Shown in pieces: positions 47,579-57,335 of a DNA stretch of 64,000 nucleotides. The stretch is from an uncultured Blautia sp. (GTDB lineage Bacteria; Bacillota; Clostridia; Lachnospirales; Lachnospiraceae): contig CAMNTH010000001.1 in the NCBI GenBank assembly GCA_946557785.1, positions 186,001-250,000 on the forward strand. Reading direction: 5' to 3'. Below the pieces are notes generated by a model. That model was not told where the DNA came from, did not search any database, and saw only the letters and a program-made list of their open reading frames with translations. Made by a program: the position numbers and the translations under genes. Position 1 is the first letter of the stretch, and every line of letters starts with the position of its first letter.

Positions 47579-48397
47579 ATGGAGAAAAAGTTTGAGGATG
47601 AAGATCTGGACAAACTAATAGATGAGGAATTCATTAGGGAAGCGCAGATGATGGAAAGGGCTCTTTTCTCTGACGGAGGCATGGAGGATTATGAAGCCAC
47701 TGAAGACGAAGTAAAAGAGTCCTATAAAGAATTGGCAGATCAACTGAAAAAAGACGGTGTTTATCGGGAGGAAGAAACGCCGGATAAGGTGGTATCCATA
47801 TCCGGAAAACAAACAACCAGACACAAACTTACAAAAGCAGCAGGATTTGTACTGGTTAGCGGAATGTGTGTCTTTGCAGCAAGCATGACAAGCGAAGCAA
47901 ATAGGGAATACGTTGTAAAACATGTGGGTGTTTTGATAGGAAAAGATACACGAGTAATAACTGATAATGATGAGAAGAATGACCGCGTTAATACAGATGA
48001 ATACACGGCAAGGGATGATATAGAGGAGAAACTGGGAATAGAGATGCCGGAATTTTTCTATCTTCCGGATACTTTTGAATTTCATAGTTATGAAGTGAAT
48101 CCGTATGCCGAATTTGCAAGAATAGAGTATAAATATCGAGATAATATTATTGAATTTGGAGTTGGAAAAGTTAACGAAAGCTCGAAAAGTAAGTTTGACA
48201 GTATTCATGGGGAAGAACTGGGGACAGTAACTATTATACGTGAAGATATTGAGGTTCAAATTAAAAAGATACAGGATGATGTGGACGAATTACCAAATTA
48301 TTTGGCTCAGTGGAAGAAGGACGAGAGCCTTTATTACATTGTCGGGAAGATAGAGATAGAAGAACTATCTGAAATGATAAAATTAATTTTCTATTAA
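47579..48397 (+). CDS. DUF4367-like membrane protein, putative anti-sigma
   Basis: Single TM ([20 protein letters not shown]), C-terminal domain [34 protein letters not shown]. Confidence 0.65.
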   Translation: MEKKFEDEDLDKLIDEEFIREAQMMERALFSDGGMEDYEATEDEVKESYKELADQLKKDGVYREEETPDKVVSISGKQTTRHKLTKAAGFVLVSGMCVFAASMTSEANREYVVKHVGVLIGKDTRVITDNDEKNDRVNTDEYTARDDIEEKLGIEMPEFFYLPDTFEFHSYEVNPYAEFARIEYKYRDNIIEFGVGKVNESSKSKFDSIHGEELGTVTIIREDIEVQIKKIQDDVDELPNYLAQWKKDESLYYIVGKIEIEELSEMIKLIFY

Positions 48398-48467
48398 GCG
48401 TGATTTTTTGTGTTCTTTTTCGTATTAATACTGTAAGGGTGAGTTTGCAACGGAAATGAGGTGAAAA

Positions 48468-48950
48468 ATGATTCGCAAGAGCAAATGGTTAAAGACGGGG
48501 CTGCTTATTGGAGCATTGCTAGCATCTTCTGCACCGGTATCTACTGTGCAGGCGTCAAGCATAATGGAGAAAATAACTCCTGCAGAGACAACAGAAGATT
48601 CAGCAGAAGATACCAGTTATAGCCTGCTCAGGGGAAATAATCTTAATCATGGCAGTGCTATAATTACCAAGCTATCCAACTATGAAGTCAATATCTATGG
48701 CCTAACGCAGTGCCATCACGAATGCGATAAGGTATGGCTGGATATTTCTTTGGAACAGAAAAATAACGGCAGCTATAGTACTTATAAGTATTGGCAGTAT
48801 GAAGCTAATAATGTAACCAGCTTAAGCAGAAGCCTAAACGTAATAGTGCCGAGCGGCCATTATTACAGGCTCCGTGGTTATCATGCTGCAAAGGATGGCA
48901 CAAAAGAGTCTACGAGTACTTTAACAAGCGGTATCTGGGTAGGCAAATGA
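48468..48950 (+). CDS. Secreted DUF6147-like small protein
   Basis: Signal peptide ending VQASS; C-terminal SGIWVGK. Confidence 0.6.
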   Translation: MIRKSKWLKTGLLIGALLASSAPVSTVQASSIMEKITPAETTEDSAEDTSYSLLRGNNLNHGSAIITKLSNYEVNIYGLTQCHHECDKVWLDISLEQKNNGSYSTYKYWQYEANNVTSLSRSLNVIVPSGHYYRLRGYHAAKDGTKESTSTLTSGIWVGK

Positions 48951-49034
48951 CAGTGACTATGGGTTACTATCCAAACCAAAGGCAACACCCATTTTCACCC
49001 TGACTGATCACCAGGTGTGAAGCGGGACTAACAA

Positions 49035-49106
49035 CTGAATAGCGGGACGTGGGTACAGTCGGAGAATGAAAAATACAAAAGAGAAGATTTACCAAAATAC
49101 TTGTAA
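49035..49106 (+). pseudogene. Possible remnant of a paralog of the 48468 gene 3' end
   Basis: Open frame LNSGTWVQSENEKYKREDLPKYL* resembling the SGIWVGK terminus, no intact start upstream. Confidence 0.35.
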
Positions 49107-49351
49107 ACTGCCGTTACCGTTCGATGCTGAGAAATGTCCGTTAGTAGAAGACAAATTCAGAGAGAAAAGAAGAATAATTAGTAAAATCAAATTTAATTGA
49201 CGGGTCTATTTAGCACATACAAATTGATAAGATCCTTATAGTGACTTCTGGATTTTAATACACTGCCACGTATGAAAAATCCATACATTGAAATCAAAAT
49301 GATAAGTAAGCAAGATAAAAGCCAGGCACGAAATATAATGTGAAGTTCTGT

Positions 49352-49402
49352 TTATTCTGAGAACAAGCGGGTTCGGCCGTAATTCTAACGTTCTCGGAAT
49401 AA
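49352..49402. repeat. Inverted repeat in noncoding region
   Basis: TTATTCTGAGAAC / GTTCTCGGAATAA, 13-bp arms with one T:G. Confidence 0.65.
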
Positions 49403-49412
49403 AATCAAATGT

Positions 49413-49434
49413 ATTCCATTCAATAGAATGGAAT
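49413..49434. repeat. Perfect inverted repeat
   Basis: ATTCCATTC-aata-GAATGGAAT. Confidence 0.75.
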
Positions 49435-49462
49435 CTCACCTAAAGGAAAGAAATAGAACCAT

Positions 49463-49500
49463 AAAAGGGAGATCCTTGAGCAGAGGGATCTCCTTTTTTC
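49463..49500 (+). terminator. Rho-independent terminator
   Basis: GGAGATCC...GGATCTCC-TTTTTT. Confidence 0.8.
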
Positions 49501-49666
49501 TTTTTTAAAAAAGCTGTTAAAAGAGGGATATGTCGTGTATAATAAAACTATAGATCATGCTGAATATGAGAAGCATAGATAACCAGAAGAATCTGCAGCT
49601 GTAAAGACCCTTGGCAGCAGCAGAGTTGTTTATCATTAGGCGGTTTTGCAAAAAGGAGGGGCAATT

Positions 49667-51283
49667 ATGAAAATAACTTTTATTGGAGCAACACATGAAG
49701 TAACGGGAAGCTGTTACTATCTGGAAGCAGCAGGAAAGAAGTTTTTGGTGGACTATGGAATGGAACAGGGGCCAAACTATTATGAAAATAAAGAGATTCC
49801 TGCAGCTCCCGGGGACTTGGATTTTGTGCTGTTGACCCATGCACATATGGATCACTCCGGCAATCTTCCAGCCCTTTATGCGAAAGGATTTCAGGGACCA
49901 ATCTATGCCACAGATGCTACCTGCCACCTTTGTGATATTATGCTGCGAGACAGTGCACATATTCAGATGTTTGAGGCAGAATGGCGCAACCGAAAGGGAC
50001 GGAGACAGGGAAAGCCGGAGTTTATCCCGGCGTATACCATGGAGGATGCGCTAGGAGTGCTTAAGAACTTTGTGAGATGTCCGTACCATAAGATAATAAA
50101 ACCTGCCGAAGGAATTGAGGTACGTTTCGTAGATGCAGGTCATCTCCTGGGTTCTGCAAGCATTGAGGTACGGATTAAAGAAGCGGAAGAAGAAAAAGTA
50201 ATTGTTTTTTCAGGAGACATCGGAAACATGGATCAGCCGCTGATCAAAGATCCGGAATACCTACAGGAAGCAGATTATGTAATCATGGAATCGACCTATG
50301 GTGACCGCAGCCACGGCGAAAGGCCGGATTATGCGACACTGTTGTCAGAAGTGATTCAGAGAACCTTTGACCGGGGAGGAAATGTAGTAATACCCTCATT
50401 TGCTGTGGGAAGAACACAGGAAATGTTGTACTTTATCAGGCAGATTAAAGAAGAAGGCCTTGTTCACGGGCATGATGGATTCAAGGTATATGTAGATAGT
50501 CCCCTTGCAAATGAAGCGACTACTATTTTCGGGGAGCATCGGTATGACTGCTTTGACGAGGAAGCGCTGGCGCTGATACACAGGGGAGTGAATCCCATCA
50601 GTTTTCCGGGATTAAAGACATCCGTCACAAGTGACGATTCCAAAGCCATAAATTTTGACGATGACTGTAAAGTAATCATTTCTGCCAGCGGAATGTGTGA
50701 TGCAGGAAGAATCAAACATCATTTGAAACATAATTTGTGGGGCGAAAAGAATACGATTCTTTTTGTTGGATATCAGGCTCTTGGAACTCTTGGACGCGCT
50801 CTTTTGGAAGGCGCATCGGAAGTGAAGCTATTTGGAGAAACCGTACATGCAGCAGCAGAAATCTGCCAGATGCCGGGAATAAGCGGCCATGCCGATGTGA
50901 ATGGTCTTCTGGAGTGGGCAAAGGCATTTCAGAAGAAGCCTGAAAAGGTGTTTGTTACCCACGGAGAGGATAGTGTTACGGAGATTTTTGCGAAGAGGCT
51001 TGAAGAGGAACTGGGGTATGATACAATGGCTCCCTTCAGTGGAACCATTTATGATCTGTCAGCAAATGAGTGTATCTATGAAGCCAAAGGCATTAAAATC
51101 GAGAAAGCATCTGCTTCCCCGAAGGCGACCAAAGCTGCCCGGGCATTTGAAAAACTGGTATCTCTTGGACACCGCCTGATGACTGTTATCCGCAAAAATG
51201 AGGGATGCCCAAACAAAGATTTGGAGCGTTTTTCCAGGGAAATCCAGTCCCTTTGTGATCGATGGGACCGAAATGATATTTAA
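49667..51283 (+). CDS. MBL-fold/beta-CASP RNA-processing nuclease
   Basis: LTHAHMDHSGNLPALYAKGF, SGDIGNMDQPLIKDPEYLQEADYVIMESTYGDRSH, beta-CASP ISASGMCDAGRIKHHLKHNL, SGHADVNGLLEW. Confidence 0.93.
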   Translation: MKITFIGATHEVTGSCYYLEAAGKKFLVDYGMEQGPNYYENKEIPAAPGDLDFVLLTHAHMDHSGNLPALYAKGFQGPIYATDATCHLCDIMLRDSAHIQMFEAEWRNRKGRRQGKPEFIPAYTMEDALGVLKNFVRCPYHKIIKPAEGIEVRFVDAGHLLGSASIEVRIKEAEEEKVIVFSGDIGNMDQPLIKDPEYLQEADYVIMESTYGDRSHGERPDYATLLSEVIQRTFDRGGNVVIPSFAVGRTQEMLYFIRQIKEEGLVHGHDGFKVYVDSPLANEATTIFGEHRYDCFDEEALALIHRGVNPISFPGLKTSVTSDDSKAINFDDDCKVIISASGMCDAGRIKHHLKHNLWGEKNTILFVGYQALGTLGRALLEGASEVKLFGETVHAAAEICQMPGISGHADVNGLLEWAKAFQKKPEKVFVTHGEDSVTEIFAKRLEEELGYDTMAPFSGTIYDLSANECIYEAKGIKIEKASASPKATKAARAFEKLVSLGHRLMTVIRKNEGCPNKDLERFSREIQSLCDRWDRNDI

Positions 51284-51319
51284 AAAAGCAAAAAGGGCTG
51301 TGAAATAGCAGCTTAAGAA

Positions 51320-51357
51320 AAAAGAACCATCCGGGATAAGACGCGGATGGTTCTTTT
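51320..51357. terminator. Bidirectional terminator
   Basis: AAAAGAACCATCC...GGATGGTTCTTTT. Confidence 0.8.
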
Positions 51358-51381
51358 GCCTCATTTTATAGTCTGCTGACT

Positions 51382-51624
51382 TTATGCAAGCGCTGACTTA
51401 ATTGCCTTGGAAAGCTGGTCAGGGCAGGAAGTAGGACGAGGACCGCATTTGATTCCTTCCAGACGGCGAATTACTTCCTCTGCATCCATGCCTTCTACAA
51501 GCTTTGCTACACCCTGAGTGTTGCCGGAACAACCGCCGATGAATTTTACATTGCGGATCTTTTTATCGTCACTGATTTCAAATTCAATTGCCTGTGAACA
51601 GACACCTTTTGTTTTGTATACCAT
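51382..51624 (-). CDS. TSCPD domain protein (TIGR03905-like)
   Basis: GVCSQAIEFEISDDKKIRNVKFIGGCSGN...GPRPTSCPDQLSKAI. Confidence 0.9.
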   Translation of the reverse strand: MVYKTKGVCSQAIEFEISDDKKIRNVKFIGGCSGNTQGVAKLVEGMDAEEVIRRLEGIKCGPRPTSCPDQLSKAIKSALA

Positions 51625-51779
51625 TATTTTTTCCTCCTTTGTCTGCTTTATTTTTGATATATTCTTTAATATAGTACATCCTTTCTCAAAACGCAAGGTG
51701 TTATTTATAATGGGCAGATGGCAGGCATAAAGGTCTGCGCCATATTGCAGGGTTAGAAGGAAAATTCAGGAGGAAAGGA

Positions 51780-52028
51780 ACTGGCTGCAATGGCTGGATT
51801 TTAGCAAACAGCTGTCAGAAGGAAAGACAAGGATGAAGTGACGATTGCGAGGCTTTCGTAAGGAGGTTTGTGCTAATTTCCGCCACGGAGCGAACTGTTC
51901 TCGCCGAAGGCGAGTTTTCGCGAATGGCGGATAATAAATGCACGAACCGAGTAGAAAACGCAGCGTGTCACAAATCTTGTCCTTCCTGCTGACAGCGTAA
52001 AGATAATCTGTATGAAAAAAGCTGCCAA
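51780..52028. repeat. ~250 bp imperfect palindromic element
   Basis: Arms GCTGTCAGaAGGAAaGACAAG (51811-) vs rc of 51964-51996; nested TCCGCCA/TGGCGGA, GCGAA/TTCGC, apex CTCGCC-gaa-GGCGAG. Confidence 0.75.
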
Positions 52029-52139
52029 CGATTACTTGACAGTAACTTAAAAACAAGTAATAAATTACAGTTGGATATGAATGTCAGATTTGCTATAATA
52101 TTATCAGGCATGCTCAAAAGAAACATAATGATGCATAGA

Positions 52140-52270
52140 AATAAAAACAGCTAAGAAAAGCTAAGCTAAGAAAAGCTAAGAAAAGATAAGTGCAGAAATG
52201 TAGAAAAATGTAAAAAAACACATAAAGACACATAAAAACACATAAAAACACAGATAAGAAATGCAAAGAC
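52140..52270. repeat. A-rich short tandem repeats
   Basis: Iterated AAGCTAAGAAA units then ACACATAAA units. Confidence 0.85.
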
Positions 52271-52291
52271 AAGAAAGTGAGGAAATCTAAG

Positions 52292-52996
52292 ATGAGATGT
52301 ATAGGAATTATCGGCGCCATGGATCAGGAAGTAGCAGGACTAAAGGAAATGATGGAGGAGGTAAAGATTGCAAGAATCGCTTCCATGGAATTTTATGAAG
52401 GACTCCTGGAAGGAAAAAGAGTAGTAGTAGTACAATCCGGAATCGGGAAAACCAATGCTGCAGTCTGCACCCAGATCCTTATTGACATATTCCACGCCGA
52501 GGTAGTGATCAACACCGGCGTAGCAGGAAGTCTAAACCCCGAAATTAATATCGGAGACATTGTAGTATCTACGGAAGTACTGCACCATGACATGGACGGA
52601 ACAGAGTTCGGATACCCCAAGGGCCAGACACCGGGAATGAAAGACCTGTCTTTTCCGGCGGACGATGCGCTGCGCAGCCTGGCAGTGCGAATCTGCAGAG
52701 AAGTAAATCCGGAAATAGAAGTTTTTGAAGGAAGAATAGCCTCCGGAGACCAGTTCATTTCCAACCAGAAGATCAAGGACGAGATCGTAAAAAACTTCGG
52801 CGCCTATGCAACAGAGATGGAGGGGGCAGCGATAGGACAGGCAGCATATCTGAATAAGGTGCCATTCCTGGTAATCCGCGCCATCTCCGACAAAGCAGAC
52901 GGCAGCGCGCACGTAGACTATAAAACCTTTGAAGCAGCAGCAATCAGACATAGCGTAAAACTAACCAGCAGCATGATACGGGAACTGCAGGGATGA
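52292..52996 (+). CDS. mtnN: 5'-methylthioadenosine/S-adenosylhomocysteine nucleosidase
   Basis: IGIIGAMDQEV, GIGKTNAAVCTQILID, NTGVAGSL, ATEMEGAAIGQAAYL, RAISDKADGSA. Confidence 0.95.
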   Translation: MRCIGIIGAMDQEVAGLKEMMEEVKIARIASMEFYEGLLEGKRVVVVQSGIGKTNAAVCTQILIDIFHAEVVINTGVAGSLNPEINIGDIVVSTEVLHHDMDGTEFGYPKGQTPGMKDLSFPADDALRSLAVRICREVNPEIEVFEGRIASGDQFISNQKIKDEIVKNFGAYATEMEGAAIGQAAYLNKVPFLVIRAISDKADGSAHVDYKTFEAAAIRHSVKLTSSMIRELQG

Positions 52997-53144
52997 CGGA
53001 GCCAGCCGGATCGCCAGCAGGTAACCAGCCGGCTATTCGGCCAACCAGCCTGCTTTATCCGTGCGCAGCAAAAATAATGACAGAACAGAGCGCCTCTGCA
53101 TATACTGAAATAGATGATTTGGGAAGGGATACAGGGGCATTTGT

Positions 53145-53513
53145 ATGTATTATGATAAATTTTATCCATTTTATACTACCTATGCAGACCCCACGATTTT
53201 AGGCGGGGAAAAGCTTCAGGAAAAAGAATTTGAAATGATGAAAACATATTATCCGGAGACAGCCAGAAAGATTCAGGAAAAAGTGGAAGAGGAATGTCAG
53301 CTTCTTGACTACGAGGGCAGCAGGCTCTATGACGAATACCCGGATAAATTTATGCTTCATCATCTGTACCGCCGCATCCGGGACGAATTGGAACCGGAGA
53401 TGGCCGCACAGGAAATGCCAGGCGGCTTTTTGGACGATCTGATCCAGGTGCTTTTGTATCAGGAGATATCCAGAAGAAGATGCCGCCGCCATAGATGCAG
53501 GAGATATTTTTGA
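53145..53513 (+). CDS. Small hypothetical protein with Arg/Cys-rich C-terminus
   Basis: 122 aa ORF in operon context; RRRCRRHRCRRYF tail. Confidence 0.6.
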   Translation: MYYDKFYPFYTTYADPTILGGEKLQEKEFEMMKTYYPETARKIQEKVEEECQLLDYEGSRLYDEYPDKFMLHHLYRRIRDELEPEMAAQEMPGGFLDDLIQVLLYQEISRRRCRRHRCRRYF

Positions 53514-53529
53514 GACGTAAGAAGGATGA

Positions 53530-54738
53530 ATGTATAAAAGTATAATGAAAAATATAAATGAATTTCTTGATAAATTAATAAACGAACAATTGATCCAGGC
53601 TGTTTTAAGCGGACAGAAGGACAAAGAAAAACCGGAAAAAGTGAAAATCCGGCCTGTGGATTTAAAAGGTGAGATCTTTTTTCAGGCATCTGCCCTTACA
53701 GGGACGAAGGTTTTGCATTCCAACTATAACAGAGAGGATATCATAAGATATCTTAAGGAGGGACTGGAAGGAGGCTTTTCCCAGCTCCAGGTGCAGGGAA
53801 TGAAAACAGACGGAACCATTCTGGTAAGCAAAAAGGGAAAGATGACCATAAAGACAAAAGAGCACAGCTCTTCCCCGGGACAGCCGGTGAGAATGCTGTC
53901 CCATAATCGGGTGAAGCACTATATTCTGGAAGAAGGAGTCCCGGTTCCGTTTCTTGTAGATCTGGGAGTAATGACGCCTGCCGGAAAAATAGTAAATTCC
54001 CGGTATGACAAATTCCGTCAGATCAACCGTTTCCTTGAGTATGTTGAGGATATTCTGCCTGAGCTTTCCAGGGATAAGGAAGTAACGATCCTGGATTTTG
54101 GCTGCGGCAAGTCCTATCTCACATTTGCCATGTATTATTATCTGCGGGAATTAAAAGACTACGATGTTAATATCATCGGCCTGGATCTGAAAAAAGATGT
54201 GATTGAGAAATGCAGCCGGCTGGCAAAAGACTATGGATATGAGAAGCTGCATTTTTATCAGGGAGATATTGCAAAGTATGAAGGCGTCAGCACGGTAGAC
54301 ATGGTGGTGACCCTTCATGCCTGCGACACTGCTACGGACTATGCACTTGCAAAAGCAGTGGACTGGGGAGCTAAGGTAATTCTTTCGGTTCCCTGCTGCC
54401 AGCATGAGCTGAACCGCCAGATAAAAAACGGGACTCTGGCGCCTATCCTTTCGTATGGAATTCTAAAAGAGCGGATGGCAGCACTGATTACAGACGGAAT
54501 CAGGGCAGAGATTTTAAAAGAACAGGGATATGAAACTCAGATCCTGGAGTTTATTGATATGGAGCATACTCCCAAGAATCTTCTGATTCGAGGGGTAAAG
54601 AAGAGAAATCCCCAAAAGGAAGAGAAGAAAAACCAGGAGCGTGAGGACAAAGCCCTTTCCACACTTATGGAGGCTTTTCATGTATCCCCTGCACTGGACA
54701 GGCTTTTGAAGGCACAAAAGGGGGAGGATGAAATCTGA
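53530..54738 (+). CDS. SAM-dependent methyltransferase
   Basis: VTILDFGCGKSYLTFAMYYYL, VVTLHACDTATDYALAKAV, ILSVPCCQHEL. Confidence 0.88.
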   Translation: MYKSIMKNINEFLDKLINEQLIQAVLSGQKDKEKPEKVKIRPVDLKGEIFFQASALTGTKVLHSNYNREDIIRYLKEGLEGGFSQLQVQGMKTDGTILVSKKGKMTIKTKEHSSSPGQPVRMLSHNRVKHYILEEGVPVPFLVDLGVMTPAGKIVNSRYDKFRQINRFLEYVEDILPELSRDKEVTILDFGCGKSYLTFAMYYYLRELKDYDVNIIGLDLKKDVIEKCSRLAKDYGYEKLHFYQGDIAKYEGVSTVDMVVTLHACDTATDYALAKAVDWGAKVILSVPCCQHELNRQIKNGTLAPILSYGILKERMAALITDGIRAEILKEQGYETQILEFIDMEHTPKNLLIRGVKKRNPQKEEKKNQEREDKALSTLMEAFHVSPALDRLLKAQKGEDEI

Positions 54739-57194
54739 TGAAAAGAATCCTGAAAAGATTTCTGCTGCTTTTTGCTGTTTTTTTGCTTGGTGTGACAGGA
54801 ACCGCCTTTTTATTGAACAGTGAAACAACAGACGACCGTTCCGATATGAATGATCCCACATTGCCTGAGGTAATGGTGGAATATGGCGGAACCCTTTGCA
54901 ATCGTATGTATGGTTATGTACAAAAAATGCAGGCGGATTTTACCAGGGACAGCATTACACCGCTGGATACAACCAGGCAGCTTACGTTTGCCGTAAACCC
55001 TTATGATACGAAGGTAAAAAGCCTTTCCTATGAAATCAGGTCCTCTGATGGAAGCAAGGTGCTGGAAAACAAAAAGATAAAAAATCTGAAGCAGTCGGAA
55101 GCAGACAAAATGCTGAGGGCAACGGTGGAGATTGTAAGCGACCTTCGGATGAACCAGGAGTATTCCATGCAGATTACTTTGGAAACCGAAAAAGGTGAAG
55201 CATACTATTACACCAGAGTTATTTCCAGATCAAGCCTGAATGTGGAAAGCTACATAAAATTTGTGAAAAGGTTTTATGAAAAATGTATGGACAAGAATAC
55301 GGCAGATGATCTGGCAAGCTATCTTGAACCGGAGGATACGGCATCTTCTGTGAATTTTTCAAATATATCCATTAAATCCAGGCTTTCCGAGGTAAGCTGG
55401 GGCTCTTTAAGTCCCAAGATCTATAGAAGAGGGATTCCGGTTATTAAAGATATTAATGAAACAACAGCCAGTATCTCCATAGACTACCAGATTTCTGCAA
55501 AGGACGAGAATGGAAGCACTGAGATTTATAATGTAACGGAATTTTACAGGCTGCGTTACCATGAGTCCAGAATCCGCCTTTTGGATTTTGAACGTTCTGC
55601 ACAGCAGGTATTTAATCCAAATCTTCCTGTAATCTCCAGCGAAGGGCTGCTTCTTGGCGTGAGGGACAAAAATATTTCCTATATGACTAATGAAGAAGGC
55701 AGTGTTATCGTTTTTTCACAGCAGGGAGATCTGTGGTCTTATTCTCCGAAAAGCAGTAAGATCGTAAAGATTTTTAGCTTCCGGAAAGAGGAAAACGGAG
55801 ATTTTCGGGATTCCAGAGTGGAGCATGATATGAAGATCATCCGCGTAGCAGAAAATGGAGATGTGGATTTTGTGCTGTATGGCTACATGAACCGGGGAAC
55901 GCGGGAAGGATACAGTGGAATCTGCGTATATCACTATAACAGCGACCAGAATGTGCTGGAAGAAAAGGTCTTTATTCCAAGTACGGAATCCTATGAATTC
56001 CTGAAATCTGATATGGGAACGCTGTCGTATGTGAATGAGCAGAATGATCTGTTTTTGCTCCTTGCGGAAAAACTGTACCTGATTGATATTGATGGCGGCA
56101 CTTTTAAGATCCTTGAGGAAGGAATCAGCGGAGAACATTTTGTGGTTTCTGAAACTAATGCCCATGCTGCCTGGAAGATCCAGGGCGGCGATGACGCAGG
56201 GAAAATCAAAGAGATTGATTTTGATACGCTGAATACAAGGCTGCTGACGCCTGAGGCAGGAAAGATGCTTCGTGAACTTGGATTTATGAATGAAGATCTT
56301 GTGTATGGAATCATTGTGGATGGAGACGTTCTGACCAATGACCATAACCGTACGGCAGAAGGAATTACATCTTTAAAGATCGAGGATTTTGACGGAAATG
56401 TAAAAAAGGAATACCATGAAGATGGACTGTACATTACTAATGTTTCAGTAAAAAGCACCATTATGGAATTTCATCTGTCTGTAAAGAATGGAAATACCTA
56501 TAAAACCCAGAAAAAAGATAACATTATGAATAATAAGAAGGCTTCTGCTAACCGCATTTCCATAGAGCTGGCTGTTTCCTCCAGGTGCGGAGTGAGAATG
56601 CGTCTGGCCGTTGGAGAAAGACCAAAATCGGACGAACCCCTGGTGGTATATGCCAAAATGCGAAGCGTTGAGGAGAGAGTAATCTCTCTTGACACCCAGA
56701 TTCCTAAGGACGTGGTTTATTATGTGTATGCAAAGGGCGGCCTGGATGGGATTTACCTGGATCCTGCAGCTGCTGTGCAAAGAGCAGATAAGCGTACGGG
56801 AGTAGTCTTGAACCGCAGTCAGCAGTATGTCTGGGAGCGGGGCAATAAGAAGAACCAGACCCAGCTTAATGTAGAAGAATTCCCGGAAATCATACGCACT
56901 GGAACTATGAATTTGGAAAAGCTGCAGGAAGGCGTGGGAACAGAGTATACGGTTCTGGATCTTATAGGCTGCAGCCTGGACAGTGTTCTCTATGAAGTCA
57001 GCGCACAGCGTCCGGTGCTTGCAAAAATAGATAAGGGAAAAAGCGTGGTCATCGTTGGGTATGATGAGTACAATACCTATCTGTATTATCCGGAGACAGG
57101 AGAGACGAAGCCTTATGGAATGAATGACAGCACAGAATTATTTGAAAAGGCCGGAAATGTTTTTCTAAGCTTTATAGAAAAAGTTGAGTATTAA
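54738..57194 (+). CDS. Large exported/membrane-anchored hypothetical protein
   Basis: N-terminal TM (FLLLFAVFLLGVTGTAFLL); 818 aa; ATGA overlap with upstream MTase gene. Confidence 0.75.
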   Translation: MKRILKRFLLLFAVFLLGVTGTAFLLNSETTDDRSDMNDPTLPEVMVEYGGTLCNRMYGYVQKMQADFTRDSITPLDTTRQLTFAVNPYDTKVKSLSYEIRSSDGSKVLENKKIKNLKQSEADKMLRATVEIVSDLRMNQEYSMQITLETEKGEAYYYTRVISRSSLNVESYIKFVKRFYEKCMDKNTADDLASYLEPEDTASSVNFSNISIKSRLSEVSWGSLSPKIYRRGIPVIKDINETTASISIDYQISAKDENGSTEIYNVTEFYRLRYHESRIRLLDFERSAQQVFNPNLPVISSEGLLLGVRDKNISYMTNEEGSVIVFSQQGDLWSYSPKSSKIVKIFSFRKEENGDFRDSRVEHDMKIIRVAENGDVDFVLYGYMNRGTREGYSGICVYHYNSDQNVLEEKVFIPSTESYEFLKSDMGTLSYVNEQNDLFLLLAEKLYLIDIDGGTFKILEEGISGEHFVVSETNAHAAWKIQGGDDAGKIKEIDFDTLNTRLLTPEAGKMLRELGFMNEDLVYGIIVDGDVLTNDHNRTAEGITSLKIEDFDGNVKKEYHEDGLYITNVSVKSTIMEFHLSVKNGNTYKTQKKDNIMNNKKASANRISIELAVSSRCGVRMRLAVGERPKSDEPLVVYAKMRSVEERVISLDTQIPKDVVYYVYAKGGLDGIYLDPAAAVQRADKRTGVVLNRSQQYVWERGNKKNQTQLNVEEFPEIIRTGTMNLEKLQEGVGTEYTVLDLIGCSLDSVLYEVSAQRPVLAKIDKGKSVVIVGYDEYNTYLYYPETGETKPYGMNDSTELFEKAGNVFLSFIEKVEY

Positions 57195-57239
57195 AAAAGA
57201 AATATTTGAAAATATTTTTACTTCCAGGCTTTACAATTG

Positions 57240-57284
57240 GGCGGCAGTCATTTAAAGTAAAAAAGGATGGAGGCGTCTGCCGCC
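57240..57284 (+). other. Inverted repeat upstream of galT
   Basis: GGCGGCAG...CTGCCGCC. Confidence 0.55.
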
Positions 57285-57335
57285 AAAAGATACTGAAAAA
57301 TAAAAAATAGAAAATCAGATAAGGGGGATACGGCT

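Noticed and set aside
51766-52056. 96 aa minus-strand ORF
   Set aside because: Covers the palindromic element; the coding appearance is explained by the repeat and no start context was seen.
52140-52270. CRISPR-like repeat array
   Set aside because: Units are 9-11 bp, contiguous and without unique spacers; no cas genes.
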